A stretch of 64,000 nucleotides of DNA. Origin: Exophiala sp. HKRS030. Taxonomy: Eukaryota > Ascomycota > Eurotiomycetes > Chaetothyriales > Herpotrichiellaceae. Location of the stretch: NCBI GenBank assembly GCA_023897205.1, contig JAHWDD010000016.1, positions 62,001 to 126,000 of the forward strand. Reading direction: 5' to 3'. The translations under genes and the position numbers were made by a program. The notes beneath the pieces are model-generated. The model was not told where the DNA came from. It saw only the letters and a program-made list of their open reading frames with translations, and did no database searches. The stretch's first letter is position 1; each line of letters starts with the position of its first letter. Below are positions 11,962 to 23,113 of the stretch, piece by piece.

Positions 11962-13514
11962 ACTAGATACCAGTTGCATTGATAATCCCAATTTATGATG
12001 CCTACGTCAGCAATAGAATTATGCATAGCGTTCGGAGGTAGCCATACAGATGTTTGTCCTTTTCTTTGTGCTTTGGAGGAAGCACTACCTACCTACCTAT
12101 ACCTCTAGCATGGCAAAACCGTTCTCGCCCGCAGCAGAACGAATGAGCTTGACATGAGTACAAAAGATGGAAAAGTTATCAAACGTACACACGACTAAGA
12201 TGTTTCTCCCCCTGTAACACGAGGACTTGTTTCCACACAGTAGAGAAGTCCGGGTACATACGGAGTACAATTTGTCATTTCCCAACGATATTCTATGACA
12301 ACGACAAGGATTATACAAATTTAGATAGGAGCTCGATTCTGCAAGCCAATGTTCGTAGCTTCTGTCATTGGATGTCACTGACGGGGTTCGGGGTCCGATG
12401 GAAGGCTGGATGGAGTTTCTCAATTTGTGCTCGTACAGTCGTCGGTCAGCAGCCGAACATGACCACCAGCCGCACTTGCATTCCTCATCCACTAGTTCAA
12501 CATGGAAAAAACCAAGACTATGTTTCAGGATCATTGATCTCGTTTATTGGTCAATTTTAATATTTTCGCGAGGTATTGTTCCCCAGCAAATTAGCAAATT
12601 GGTAGGTGAAGCAATCGGGCCAGAAAGGGAGGCCTGAACGGGCCAAAACCCAAGATCGAGCCGTTGACGTCGTTCGTCACAAGGATTCAAGTATGACTTT
12701 AAGTCGGGTCTGTACAGTATACCGTGTGTGCGTGCGTACAGTACACCTCGCCACGGGCTGTGATGTGGCAATTCGACGAGGAAATATTGCCAGGCCAGGC
12801 GAAAACCTCATTAGCCAGCCCTCAGATATCGCCAAACCCATAACAAAAGAACACAGTCCGTACCCCGTACTAATTTCACTGTAGCATCTCACACTGTACT
12901 CCGGAGGATTTGCTCTTCCAGCTCGAGACTAAAAAAGCCTTACGCCGTAAGTGACTAGGTAAGTAGACCACTTGATCAGCGCCACTGCACACCGACAGGG
13001 CCCAGCAAAATCCTTACGCCAGCTGTGATGGTCTGGATCTCGTCACAGAAAAGTCCGTAATAATAAAAAGTCCGCAGTTGGTGGTTGGAGGCACCATTAT
13101 TGCTGACCAAACACCCGAAGTTCATAATCCCTGCAATGATTCTATCTTGGGCCGACCGCTGAACTCACGACACACACCAGCTGCTCACCACTTACCTTCA
13201 CTCTGTCTCGTCCCTCGTACAGTGCCTTGGCCTTTTGCCCTTTGCCTGACGCGCCCAGACTGAGGGCAGGGGATCCCATAACATGACTTCATCTCAATCT
13301 CTAACTAACCTTGTTACTGCAACTAACTCCCTGTATCCTGACCTGGTGGTTTTTTTACCTTTGCCATTTACTGCTTACAACTAGTTGCCCGATGTTACAG
13401 GTAGGTTAGAGGTACCTAGGCATCGTTGGTTGGTCGGTCACGCTGTACCTTACCTGACTTTGTGGTTGATTCCCTTCCGATCTCTTTGCCGCCTTTACCA
13501 GACTTAACGCTTCT
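11962..13514. other. Gene-free stretch
   Basis: About 1.55 kb. It holds the protease 3' UTR, a CTACCTACCTACCTA tract (12085..12099), a TACGGAGTA element (12259..12267) and the promoter and leader of the DUF6536 gene. A 145-codon minus ORF (12097..12534) has odd composition and no family resemblance, so I do not call it a gene. Confidence 0.6.
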
Positions 13515-16126
13515 ATGGTGACCAGAAGAAAGTCGACATGGACTCCCACTCGAGGCGGTAAGTTCATGACTTCGTCCTCAGCAGTAGTTCACAGTTACTT
13601 TCTTGGGAAGTGGACTTTGATCCGACTGACTTCTCCGTCGTTAGGAGGCACGCTCCGCTGTGGCCGCCGTTTAAACAATCGTATCGACAATTGGGTTCGA
13701 CCGAACATGTGAACCTAACACCTCTCGCGGCGACAACCGGTGGCTCTTCGCAGAGGTCGAGTCTCCCTAATAGCGCGGACATGTTCAGTCCAGATTTCAA
13801 CAACAGCAGGACCGCCTATACCCCGGACCCGATGCAGCACGGCACGCCGACCGCACTGCTCAAGAAGCCATCCCGCAAGTCTTCAGGCTTGTCGCGCAGG
13901 AGAAGGTGGTTCGGTCAAGGATGGCGGGCGAGCTCAAAGATAGCTTTGGGTTGCGCGGTGACGGTCTTGATCACCAACATCTGTCTGACCATCGGCATCG
14001 TGACGACCGGGGTGAAAATGATGGACGGGGTGTACATGGTCTACGAGGGGAGTTGCAGCAAAACCCAGACAAAGGACAGCTGGGTTCACTTGTGCCTCAA
14101 CATCGTTGCCACGTTACTACTGGCCAGTTCCAACTATTGCATGCAACTACTCACGTCTCCGACCCGAAGCGAGGTCGACAAGGCTCACGCGAAGCGCAAA
14201 TGGCTCGACATTGGTATACCGAGTATTCGCAATTTAGGGTCACTGAGGAAGAAGAAGGTCGCCCTGTGGTGGATACTGGCCATTTCATCCGTGCCGCTTC
14301 ATCTAGTGTTTGTTCACAACCCCTGACTCCCAAATGCGACGCCAGTATGTGCACGTATGCCGCCCGGCACGGCTGACATTTGCTCTAGATACAACTCGGT
14401 ATTCTATTCGGCCCTCGCAACCAACAATTACAGCATCCTTTACGCATCACAGGGTTTTGTCGACCAATCGGCGGCGTACAACGAAACCGAATTTCCCAAC
14501 ACGCAAGATCTGAACGTCACGGACGTGCAATCCAGAGCCAAATCATTCGACCGCCTCGACAACAAAGATTGCATCCACGCCTACGCGCGAGATTTTGTCG
14601 AAGACCGCCGCAACGTGATTGTCGTGGTCAAAGATCCGCCGGCCGACAAGGGATCCCTTTTCAAGGTCGCACAGAATGATTTCCCCGAAGTCATCACGCC
14701 GAAATACAACCCCTTTTCATGGATTTGCGACAACCCGAACGTCGTGAACGAGACGGGTGCTTGTTGTGAGAACAAATACGGATTCGTGCCTTGCCACAAG
14801 ATCACCCCCAAACTGGTTGACGTGGCAGCTTCATGGTCGACGGGCGGTTTCGAGGTGGACCACTGCCTCTCCGAGATTGTCGAGTCACGATGCCATCTCC
14901 ATTTCTCCTTGGACCTCATGGGCGTCGTGCTGACGTTCAACATCCTCAAGGTCATCGGGATAAGCTTCGTCGCTCTCTGGATGGGCGAGTCGCCCCTCGT
15001 CAACATCGGAGACGCCATCCAATCTTTCCTCCGGCATCCAGACCGCACCACCGAAGGGATGTGCCTGTCCAGCCACGAGAGCGTGGTCGCGTCGGCCAAA
15101 CTCGGCAGCAGCGGCTACGCGGCCATGACGGTGCCGACACGGTACAACCCAAAGCAACGCCGCTACTTCCACGCGGCGACGTGGAACCAGTGGTTATTCC
15201 TGACGGCCCTCTTCGTCCTCGTGTTCGTCGGCACATCCGTGTGTCTGGGACTCGGGATCCGTCATCTGGTCGGCGACAAGACCATCGCCAACGCCTGGTC
15301 GATCGGGTTCGGCAACGTCAAGCCCGAGAACCTCGTCATGGGCCTGAGCATAGGGTACGGGGACAAGTCGATCGCGGTGTCTACTCTCATCGCCAACACA
15401 CCTCAGGCCATTTTCTCCTTCTTGTACGTCTGCTACAACGCCTTATTCACCGTCATGTTCCTGTCGCGGGAACTGTCGAGGTTCAGCGTCACGGCTGGCC
15501 GGGGCCGCAAGTACCTTCGCGTCACCGACCCCGAGGGGGAACAAAAGGGAACCTACTTTCTCAGTCTCCCTTACAAGTATGGAATACCGTTGCTGTCCGC
15601 CTCGGGTCTGGTGCACTGGTTGGTGTCGCAGAGCGTGTTTCTGGCAAACATCTCCATCATCCCTCCCGACGGCTCCCAACCCATGCAGGACGAGATCACC
15701 ACCGTGGCCTATTCACCCATCGCCATGCTGTTTATCCTTTTTGTCGTGTTGGGCCTGTTGGTTTTCCTGATCGTCACGGCAGCACGAAAATTACCCTTTG
15801 GTATGCCTTTGATCGGCAGCAATTCCATCGCCATCAGTGCCGCCTGTCATCCTCCCCTTCTTTACGGCGGCGGTGCTGATGACCAGGGCCAACGGGAGGA
15901 CATGGTCATGAGACCTCTGAACTGGGGTGCCGTTCCGGTTCCAGGGAAGGTGGGTGGTGGTGGTGGTGACTTGGGCATTCGAGGTGTTGTTCACTTGGAT
16001 CGTACGTCGGGTCATGGCACTTTTCATGATGTCGATGGGTATGATTATGATGATCAGAATATTGGTCATTGTTGTTTTAGTGATCAACCCTTGGTGTCTC
16101 CTGAGAGGGGCAAACTTTATGCCTAG
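13515..16126 (+). CDS. DUF6536-type multi-spanning membrane protein
   Basis: CDS join(13515..13557,13611..14307,14389..16126), 825 aa. The 53-nt first intron (GTAAGT donor) joins MVTRRKSTWTPTRG to VDFDPTDF; the 81-nt second restores PLHLVYNSVFYS. A start at ATG 13538 would need an implausible 27-nt intron. Family features seen: GWRASSKIALGC leading into the first membrane segment, YEGSCSKTQT, SSNYCMQLLTSPTRSEVDKAHAKR (shown in part), KWLDIGIPSIRNL and WWILAISSVPLHL. At least six further hydrophobic segments follow in the C-terminal half, with MPLIGSNSIAISAACHPP near the end. The tail has a Gly run and an Asp/His-rich stretch. This is a common Pezizomycotina family with no established function; plasma-membrane location is inferred only from topology. 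Confidence 0.85.
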
Positions 16127-16991
16127 CTTTTGGTTTTTCTGCTTTCCATGTTTCTCGCGCATGCTTAGCAGTCATCGGAGAGGCACTGTTCTCTTTTCTT
16201 TGCATTTTGGAACGGCATGGCATGGGATGAATCCTTACAGTGTACTGGAAAATGAGACACTTGCCCAAGAAAAGCATTATATATGAAATTGGATAAATAG
16301 CTTGGGATAATGTGAGGAAAGTGTTCTACCGTGATCGGGCATTATACCAGGGATGATACGTACCCCTTAGAAGGCAGTCATCAAGGTTATTAAACCTTGG
16401 ACATGATCAACTCACGACGGGCCATCACATTCATCCTCTAGAAACATCTCAATCTTGCAAATCATGATGGTTTTTTTATCCATAAATCTTGCCAGAGCCA
16501 GAGCCAGTACCAGACCATGTACAGAGTATGGCCAGTACATGAATACCTACCTACCTATCTGAGATATGCGCATACGATGGGCGACCCCCATTTTCTCCCG
16601 TTTTGTTTTCTTTTTCTGTTTGTTGGGCGTCTTTCTCTCTCTCTCTCTCACACACACAGTCATACTCTCGTGATCGAATCATACCAAAAGCATCGATGGT
16701 AGATACCAACTTCTCATTTCATAAACATGCATGGATTTTCTCGTTTCAACCCCTCAAAAGCACTATCCCCGGCACTTGCCTCCCCCTTTCCGTACTTTGT
16801 CTATCCAAAAATCACCAAAAATCACCTGGCCGGGGATTCCACGAGGCGGAGGTACTACAGTAGCTCCATTTTTTTGGGTTTCCAAACCAAAATCCGGCAG
16901 TTCCAAACTTCGTCAAAGTCCGACAATTTTGACCACGGGGAGGCCAATGCGTAGGTATATAGGGAAACACCTTTTCCAGCCAACATGGTCA
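16127..16991. other. Convergent intergenic gap
   Basis: 865 bp between the DUF6536 stop (+) and the THR4 stop (-). Contains ACCTACCTACCTA (16545..16557) and a TC/CA microsatellite. The long plus-strand ORF entering THR4 is an antisense shadow of that gene. Confidence 0.7.
16634..16658. repeat. (TC)n(CA)n microsatellite
   Basis: Eight TC units (16634..16649) run directly into a CA run ending at 16658, in the gap between two convergent genes. Confidence 0.85.
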
Positions 16992-18671
16992 TCAAGAAGA
17001 AGAGGATCCATTCAGAGCATGGGCGGCAATCTTTTCCTTTTCGACCTCCCTCGTGATGATGTTTCGAATCCCAAACAACCCTTCGTCGCTGGACACCTTC
17101 AACACTTTTCTCTCCTTGTCGTTCAACCCGACGAACTGTTCCGGCAGGACCGTGTTGAAGTCGAACCCCTTTTCGTTCTGCAGGGCGAGTTCGACCGCGC
17201 CGGCGAATTTCGCGGCGTGCGCGGTGGCGAGGGACACGGTCGGCGCCGCCGCCGTCGTCTTCTGCTGTTCAATCTCGCGCAAGCTCGCGGCGACGCCGAT
17301 GGCCGAGTGAGGGTCGAGGACGTAACCTTTTTTGGCGATGGCGTCTCCCCGGTAGCAGTCGCGGATGGCGTCCAGGGTCTCGGCGTTGCTGACGCGGTGG
17401 GTGGCGAAGATGGACCTCGCCTTGTTCAGGATCTCGGGTTGGACGGTGAAGGACCCCGTGCGCTTGAGGTCCTGGAACCAGGAGTCGATTTTCTGGCCGG
17501 CCGCGCGCACCGAGGACTCGTACTTGACCTCCGGGTTGGTTTCGAGTTCGTGTTCGAGGCTCAAGTGCCACAGCAGACGTTCAAAGTTGGACGAGACCAG
17601 AATGTCCATGGCGGGGCTGTACGTCTCCTTGACGCCCGCCTCGTGGGCCTGCGCGCCGTCCTCCTTGATGCCCTCGTGGGGCTCCGAGGCCGGCTTGGGC
17701 GACTTGCTGTAGGACCCCGTGCGCCAGAAGCGGTGGAGGATGTCGTTCTCGTTGGTGGCGATGACGAGTTTCTCGATGGGCAGGCCCATGCGTTGCGCGT
17801 AGTACCCGGCCAGGATGTCGCCAAAGTTGCCGGTCGGCACGACAAACTTGACCTTTTCGAGGTCGGGCTTGGTCTTGAGGAGTTGGAAGTAGGCCGAGAA
17901 GTAGTAGGTGATCTGCGCGAGGATGCGGGCCCAGTTGATCGAGTTGACCGCCGCAAGGTGGTGGATCTTGTTCGTCTCCGGGTCGGCAAACAGCGCCTTG
18001 ACGTAGTCCTGGCAGTCGTCGAACGTGCCTTGGACCGAAAGACAGTGCACGTTCGGGTCGAGGACCGTGGTCATTTGTGCCTCTTGCACGGGACTCACCT
18101 TGCCGTCGGGGAACATGATGAAGATGCTCACGTCCTTCTTGCCGCGTAGACCGTAGATGGCGGCAGACCCCGTGTCGCCGGAGGTGGCGCCAATGACGGT
18201 CAGATGGTGTCGGGTTGCGTTGGGGCCGCCCTCGAGGTTCTTGTTCTTTCGGACCAGGAAGAACTCGAAAAGGTTTCCCAGGAATTGAAGGGCGACGTCT
18301 TTGAACGCGAACGTGGGTCCGTGGAAGAGTTCGAGAAGGTACAAAGACTTGTCCTCGTCGAGGGGAACCAGGGGCACCGTGTCCGGATGGCGGAACGTCG
18401 AGTAGCTTCTGTTGACGATGTCCTTGAGCTCTGCGTCGGAGATTTCATGGTTGTCAATGTAGAGTCTCATGACATTGTATGCCAGTTCTGGGAACGAGAG
18501 TTCCTTCCATCCCAGGTATTTGTCGGACCCGACGTTGGGCACCTCGTGTGGGTGGAAGAGACCTCCATCGGAAGCGAGACCTTTGAGGACCACGTCTTCG
18601 AAACTGAAGAACTCACGTAGTGAGCTGTCGTGGTACCGCGTACTCGAGTATTTGGAGTTGTTGGCCACCAT
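16992..18671 (-). CDS. THR4: Threonine synthase
   Basis: Single-exon CDS of 559 aa. Threonine synthase converts O-phosphohomoserine to threonine with PLP, the last step of threonine biosynthesis in the cytosol. It shows the fungal Thr4 form: N-terminal TRYHDSSLREFFSFEDVVLKG cap (shown in part), SYSTFRHPDTVPL, the PLP lysine K124 in HGPTFAFKDVALQF, the phosphate-binding GATSGDTGSAA, FPDGKVSPVQEAQM, VPTGNFGDILAGYYA and ATNENDILHRFW. Length is slightly above yeast Thr4 (514), with an insertion around SYSKSPKPASEPHEG. A perfect TGAGTCA (Gcn4/CpcA site) lies 54 bp upstream of the ATG, consistent with general amino-acid control. The GC-rich opposite strand carries a long shadow ORF. Confidence 0.97.
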   Translation of the reverse strand: MVANNSKYSSTRYHDSSLREFFSFEDVVLKGLASDGGLFHPHEVPNVGSDKYLGWKELSFPELAYNVMRLYIDNHEISDAELKDIVNRSYSTFRHPDTVPLVPLDEDKSLYLLELFHGPTFAFKDVALQFLGNLFEFFLVRKNKNLEGGPNATRHHLTVIGATSGDTGSAAIYGLRGKKDVSIFIMFPDGKVSPVQEAQMTTVLDPNVHCLSVQGTFDDCQDYVKALFADPETNKIHHLAAVNSINWARILAQITYYFSAYFQLLKTKPDLEKVKFVVPTGNFGDILAGYYAQRMGLPIEKLVIATNENDILHRFWRTGSYSKSPKPASEPHEGIKEDGAQAHEAGVKETYSPAMDILVSSNFERLLWHLSLEHELETNPEVKYESSVRAAGQKIDSWFQDLKRTGSFTVQPEILNKARSIFATHRVSNAETLDAIRDCYRGDAIAKKGYVLDPHSAIGVAASLREIEQQKTTAAAPTVSLATAHAAKFAGAVELALQNEKGFDFNTVLPEQFVGLNDKERKVLKVSSDEGLFGIRNIITREVEKEKIAAHALNGSSSS

Positions 18672-18724
18672 GGCGGGTAAGTAAGCTGTCGCTTGAGATG
18701 AGATGAGACGAGACGATGTCTCTC

Positions 18725-18731
18725 TGAGTCA
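18725..18731. promoter_or_regulatory. Gcn4/CpcA-type site upstream of THR4
   Basis: TGAGTCA is a perfect AP-1/Gcn4 response element, 54 bp from the THR4 start codon. Fungal Gcn4 orthologues (CpcA/CPC1) activate amino-acid biosynthetic genes through this site. The match is direct; regulation is inferred. Confidence 0.6.
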
Positions 18732-19095
18732 ACAACTCTCCTCTGGGAAATTTTCTTGGAGGCTCTAAAAGTATGCCGTCTGCCGCCCTTTTTTTTCTTC
18801 CGGAGATCGGAGAGTGGATATTCAACAAAAAGAAAGGTACGTTTGGGAAAAGTTCGACAAAAGCCAGCGTTTCGATATTGCAAGTTCAGGGACAAGAAAC
18901 TCTAGGTCGAAGAGCAAAACCAGTATGTAGGTTGGACCAGACCAATGACACCTCAGGTGGGTAGGTAATATATCACTTTTATTCGTATCTGCCCGTGGTC
19001 CGTAGTACGGAATACGGAGTGACTCTTTCGTCGGCCTCTGGCCCATCACGTGGGAACCAATCAAAAAAATACACAGTCACTAGCCCATTAATGGT

Positions 19096-19628
19096 CTAGT
19101 CTGGATAATCTCTTGGCGCAAACTTCGCTGTTGGGATCCTATATATTTCTGCCCATCTCCGTCCTTTCTCTCTCTTTTTTTTTTCTTCATGCGACTTTGT
19201 GAGTCTTCTCCCTGCACCCTCAAAAATCCGATCGAAAACTAACAGTGCCTCTTCCACAGACTTCATAGAATCATTTCTATAGTAAACGTCCTCTTCTGAG
19301 CTCTTCACACGAGCCACAGAATCCTCAACCTGGCGGACGAAACAAAGCAACTTCATCCTAGAGTGAAACCGTTTTTACCCTCGACGTTTTTGTTTTCTTC
19401 CTTTTTCATCTTAAGCCATGTCTCTTCGGAAACTGGTTGTTTTTTGAACTGGTTCGAAACAGAAAGAGGGTGGTGATGATCTTTGACCTGCGTTTTTTGG
19501 GTTCTGGCTTCGTGCCGCCATGCGCAGCTGGTGAAGTTGTTGATTCTGACAGGCTTATTACCTACACTTTTCATGAGCTTGGAACCCTTGAGGTTGGAGT
19601 TTGAGAAGAGTGGCTTCGTTCTATACAA
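19096..19628 (-). other. Two short overlapping minus-strand ORFs (doubtful gene)
   Basis: An ORF of 91 codons (19353..19628) ends in TGA that overlaps the ATG of an 86-codon ORF (19096..19356) as ATGA. The second product is highly charged and predicted helical (QVEDSVARVKSSEEDVYY; KKKREKGRRWAEIY). I recognise no family. They could be exons of a small gene whose splice I could not find, or chance ORFs in a purine-rich stretch. Confidence 0.2.
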
Positions 19629-20199
19629 GATGGTTGTTTACAAGTGTTTGTACAAACACGCACACGCACGAGTGAAGGGTTTCTTTCAAGATAGGTTACC
19701 GCCTTTGAGCACCCATGGGACAAGTGAGGGTTTGCTCATCCCAACAGTTTGCAGACCTTGGGATATACCTGGGACAGATCAATTTCCTCGGCGATGGTGT
19801 CATGTGAGGAATTGCTGGTCCATCATCTCAGATGGTTGTTGGGTCGTTAGAGGTAGTGAACAGCCACCATCATATAGCACAGATCCTCATTTCCTCTTTT
19901 CTCACGCGACTCATGCAAACGTTGTGATTAGTCTACAAAGTTACTCGACGAGCCCGCGTTTGCTGTCTCTTTTCACGCCAGAAAACTTCGAACAGATACG
20001 AATTTGATACAATACATGCTCATAAATTCTTCGTTTCATTTCGAGTCTTTCACAAAGGAAATAGCCTAGGGGTAGACGAGTCCGCAGTACCTGATATTTG
20101 TCACTATACAGACTATGTACTGGCGTTGAATTCATGCCTCGACTGACCAAGGCAAGTCCTCCTTTAGGAATCTATACACGACTTTGTCGTGACTTGGTT

Positions 20200-22622
20200 T
20201 TAAAATTCCAAACTCTGCTTCTCTTCCAGTGGCATCGTAGTCGTCGTGGCCTCTTTGACCATCTTCTTCTCCTTTGGTCTTCCCTTCCTATCGACCCTCT
20301 CATCTCTTGGATCAAAACCTCCATTTCCCCAGAGTGCCCACTCCGGCGTCTCCTTGCAATAATCCTCGGGGGCAAAATCGACACCGTCACCCAACAACTT
20401 GAAGAACTTGTCATAGTCAATAATAGTATTCCATTTCCCATCAATCAAAAATCTCTTGCTCGCAAGCAAGATGCAACAACTGTGAGCATGTTCTGCCGCG
20501 ATGCCGTACTCGAGCCCTCGTTTCGTCAGAGCCCTGTCCAGAGCCTCAACGAACGCCACGACTTCCTCGTAGAACGGGACATTCTGCATCGTCAAGCCTG
20601 CATTGGAGGAGGTTGAAGTTCCGCAATACGTAACTCCTAAAATACGTACACAACGTCAGCATTTGAGACACACAAAAAAATGTTCAATCGGTTACAGAGG
20701 TAGATGGTTGTTTTACCTTTAATTTCGACGAAGCAAGGGAGTCCTTTCTCGACCAGGTCAGCGTAGCCCTCTGCTTCGTCCTCGATGTTGAATCCTTTGA
20801 CCAAGGTCAATCTGAAGACCGTGCGTTGAATGAATCGCTTCTCGCGTAGAATTTCAAGACAGGACTGGAACCGTTCCCAAAAGTCTCGATGAAGCGGTCG
20901 GTCGATCTTGCGGAGGCTGTCCTTGTTACTCGCGTCGATACTCACGTACAACTGCGTCACTCTCCTCAGATCGCGAAGTTGCTGTGGATGCTGAGCGTTG
21001 CACACGAGGAAACTCGAGATCTGTTCGCCGTGGAGTAGGCCCACAAACTCGTTGATGTGAGGGTAAAAGATGGGCTCGCCCACAAGACTCAAAGCACAGT
21101 GCCGAATGCGCATGGCTTCCTCGAACCGCTCGCTTCGGACGCCGGGGACACCACGCATCATCTTAATTTTCTTGTAATGACCCTCTTTCGCGCCGTCAAA
21201 GATCATCTGCGGATCATCCACCTGCCACCGCCAGGTCGTAGAAACAGGGTTGGTTCCGTGACGCCAGCAAAAGACGCATTTATTGCTGCATGACAAGGAC
21301 GGCGTTGTCTCCATGCAGAGATGCGAAGCGATGCCGTAGAAGGAATTTTTGTAACACGAGCCACGACCACGGAGTGCTGACTTGGTCCATCGGCAGATCT
21401 TGACGCCCGAGTGACTGCCGACAATGGTGTAGCCTTGTTTCGTAAGGGCCGTGTATGTGGGCGACTCCTTGGGCACCATGGCTTTCAAAGGAGCGACCGC
21501 TGCCGGGGAGCTAGAATAGGTAGTGAAATCAACCGCCATTGTCGTTCCTTTACCACCTACGTCTTCCAAATCGGTGGTGTTCCTGAGTTTCCTCCTCTTG
21601 TTCCGCCCGGAATCAGGAAAGTCGACGTCTTCCTGCATGTCTTCTTCATCTCTGTCGTCCTCATCTGCACTTTCTACGGCATCTCCACTGCCAGGAACGC
21701 CCTCGCCCAGCCCACCGGTGACACTGAGCTCCTGGAGTACATCACACACCCCGGCAGTCCAGTCTTGTAGTGTCTGTTCAATACTGCCTTTGACGTCTCC
21801 CAAACCCAGTGGATATGCTCTCTTACTCCCGGTCAGCTTGGACATCCACCTGTCGACTTCCACGGCTTGTGAACAGAACCCAGCTTCTTCAGTAGGCCAA
21901 CCATTCTTGTCGCCGATTCCAAAGACGGTGTATCCTGCAAGACTGGAGAGGGACGCAGTGTCTATGCGAAAGTCGTTGTGTGTCTCGTCGAGATGGTCGA
22001 GAAACGTGTTCAATATCGTGTCGATGTCATAGGATGGTAGGAGGAGGATGTAGAAGTATCGCACGTTCGTATCGGATTTGGGAGTCTTTGGTCCCGAGAT
22101 GAAGTAGTCGTCGAGGTCCACGTACGAGAGATCGTGTAGCTGGGGTTTGAGGACTAGTGACTGCACGGTCGGCAGGCTCTCCAGCTTTGCAAGCACCGAC
22201 CTCGAGAGACGTTCCGTCGTGCCGGTCAGTGAGGTATAAAAGACCAAGGGCTGTATGTGTAGAGGCTCATCGTGTGCTTGGGATCCTTTGCCGCCGCCTC
22301 TGGGGCTGGGTTTGCGACCAGTCACCACCTTCGGCGCAGAGTAACGAGGCTTTCGGTTCGTGCCCGCTGCAGGCTGAGGCCCGTTTTCGAGGGATGGGTT
22401 GCCATTTGTCGTCGGCAAAGGAATATTATGTTTCCCATCCAGCCAGTCCGAAGATGTGCGTGCTTGAGTCGTGCGAAGCCGCCTGCGGTATAGCCAAAAG
22501 AGAAGGCAAGACAACGCGACCGCCGAGTACACTGGGACTCTATAATCGTGCCATGAAGACAGCAGGCGATCCAACCAGTCTGCCAGTATGACAGGCGTCG
22601 CTCCTCCTTCCCCCAAATCCAT
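20200..22622 (-). CDS. TYW1: tRNA wybutosine synthesis radical-SAM enzyme Tyw1
   Basis: CDS complement(join(20200..20636,20717..22622)), 780 aa (yeast Tyw1 810). The 80-nt intron splits a Gly codon, restoring VEIKGVTYCGTSTSSNAGL. Tyw1 condenses pyruvate carbon into N1-methylguanosine-37 of tRNA-Phe, forming the tricyclic base of wybutosine. Order: N-terminal membrane anchor (about 31-45, VYSAVALSCLLFWLY, followed by RRRLR), linker, flavodoxin-like FMN domain (LVFYTSLTGTTERL to about 300), acidic linker, then the radical-SAM domain with C445-X3-C449-X2-C452 in CSNKCVFCWRH, and the C-terminal SSNAGLTMQNVPF block. The open frame extends upstream, but the first true ATG is at 22622 with a good ACAATGG context. 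The anchor suggests ER-membrane attachment, as in yeast. Confidence 0.95.
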
Positions 22623-23113
22623 TGTCTTATCGGTTGCAGGACTATTCGAGACCTCAAAAAATTGTTTCTTAGAATGCGCGGGGTGCGTGCGGGCATTAAT
22701 GTGTCGCACGCCGCTCGGCGTTGGAGGGTCCTTGACCGGCCCGCAATTGGTGTTCAAAGATACTAGGTACTAGAGAAATACAAACTCCCTTTGTACCACG
22801 GTACTTCTGATTGTATTGAAGAAAAGATACCTATGTAGGCACCCCAAAAACATTCCCCGGATCATGGCAAGAATACTTCTACGTATGGGAGAGGCATTGG
22901 CCATGACCTGAAACCAGTTTTGAGAGACTGTGAGCATAAGGGTTATATATCTCAGTCGTTATTTCAGTCGTTACCTGGTACTTATTCTTGGTTGCAAACG
23001 CTAATCAAAAGGTTCATATACAAACAGCCACCCTACTGGTCCTGATGTTGTCTGTAGCACACGTCCGCAACGCCTTATCAGCCCCCAAGCGCGAGCGAGG
23101 GCATTCTTTGGTT
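22623..23113. other. TYW1 promoter / esterase 3' gap
   Basis: 491 bp holding the TYW1 upstream region and the esterase 3' UTR. No coding or regulatory feature identified. Confidence 0.6.

Larger units (their letters stand above)
18672..20199. other. THR4 promoter and TYW1 3' region
   Basis: About 1.5 kb. Includes the TGAGTCA site, TACGGAGT (19013..19020) and two short minus-strand ORFs (19353..19628 and 19096..19356) listed separately as doubtful. No RNA gene or repeat family recognised. Confidence 0.6.

Noticed and set aside
12097..12534. A 145-codon minus ORF after the protease
   Set aside because: Odd Cys-rich composition without motifs, no splice partner, and it overlaps simple repeats.
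13538..13584. Alternative start MDSHSRR for the DUF6536 gene
   Set aside because: It needs a 27-nt intron to join the conserved frame, shorter than is plausible.
14833..15879. A 348-codon ORF inside the DUF6536 gene in another frame
   Set aside because: Arg/His/Pro-rich shadow of a GC-rich exon on the same strand; no domain.
16731..18149. A 472-codon plus-strand ORF opposite THR4
   Set aside because: It is antisense to a conserved enzyme in a GC-rich exon, and its Val/Asp/Arg/Gly-rich composition is typical of such shadows.
22623..22757. Extended N-terminus of TYW1 from an upstream in-frame TTG
   Set aside because: No ATG in that extension; ATG 22622 has good context and gives the expected membrane-anchored start.
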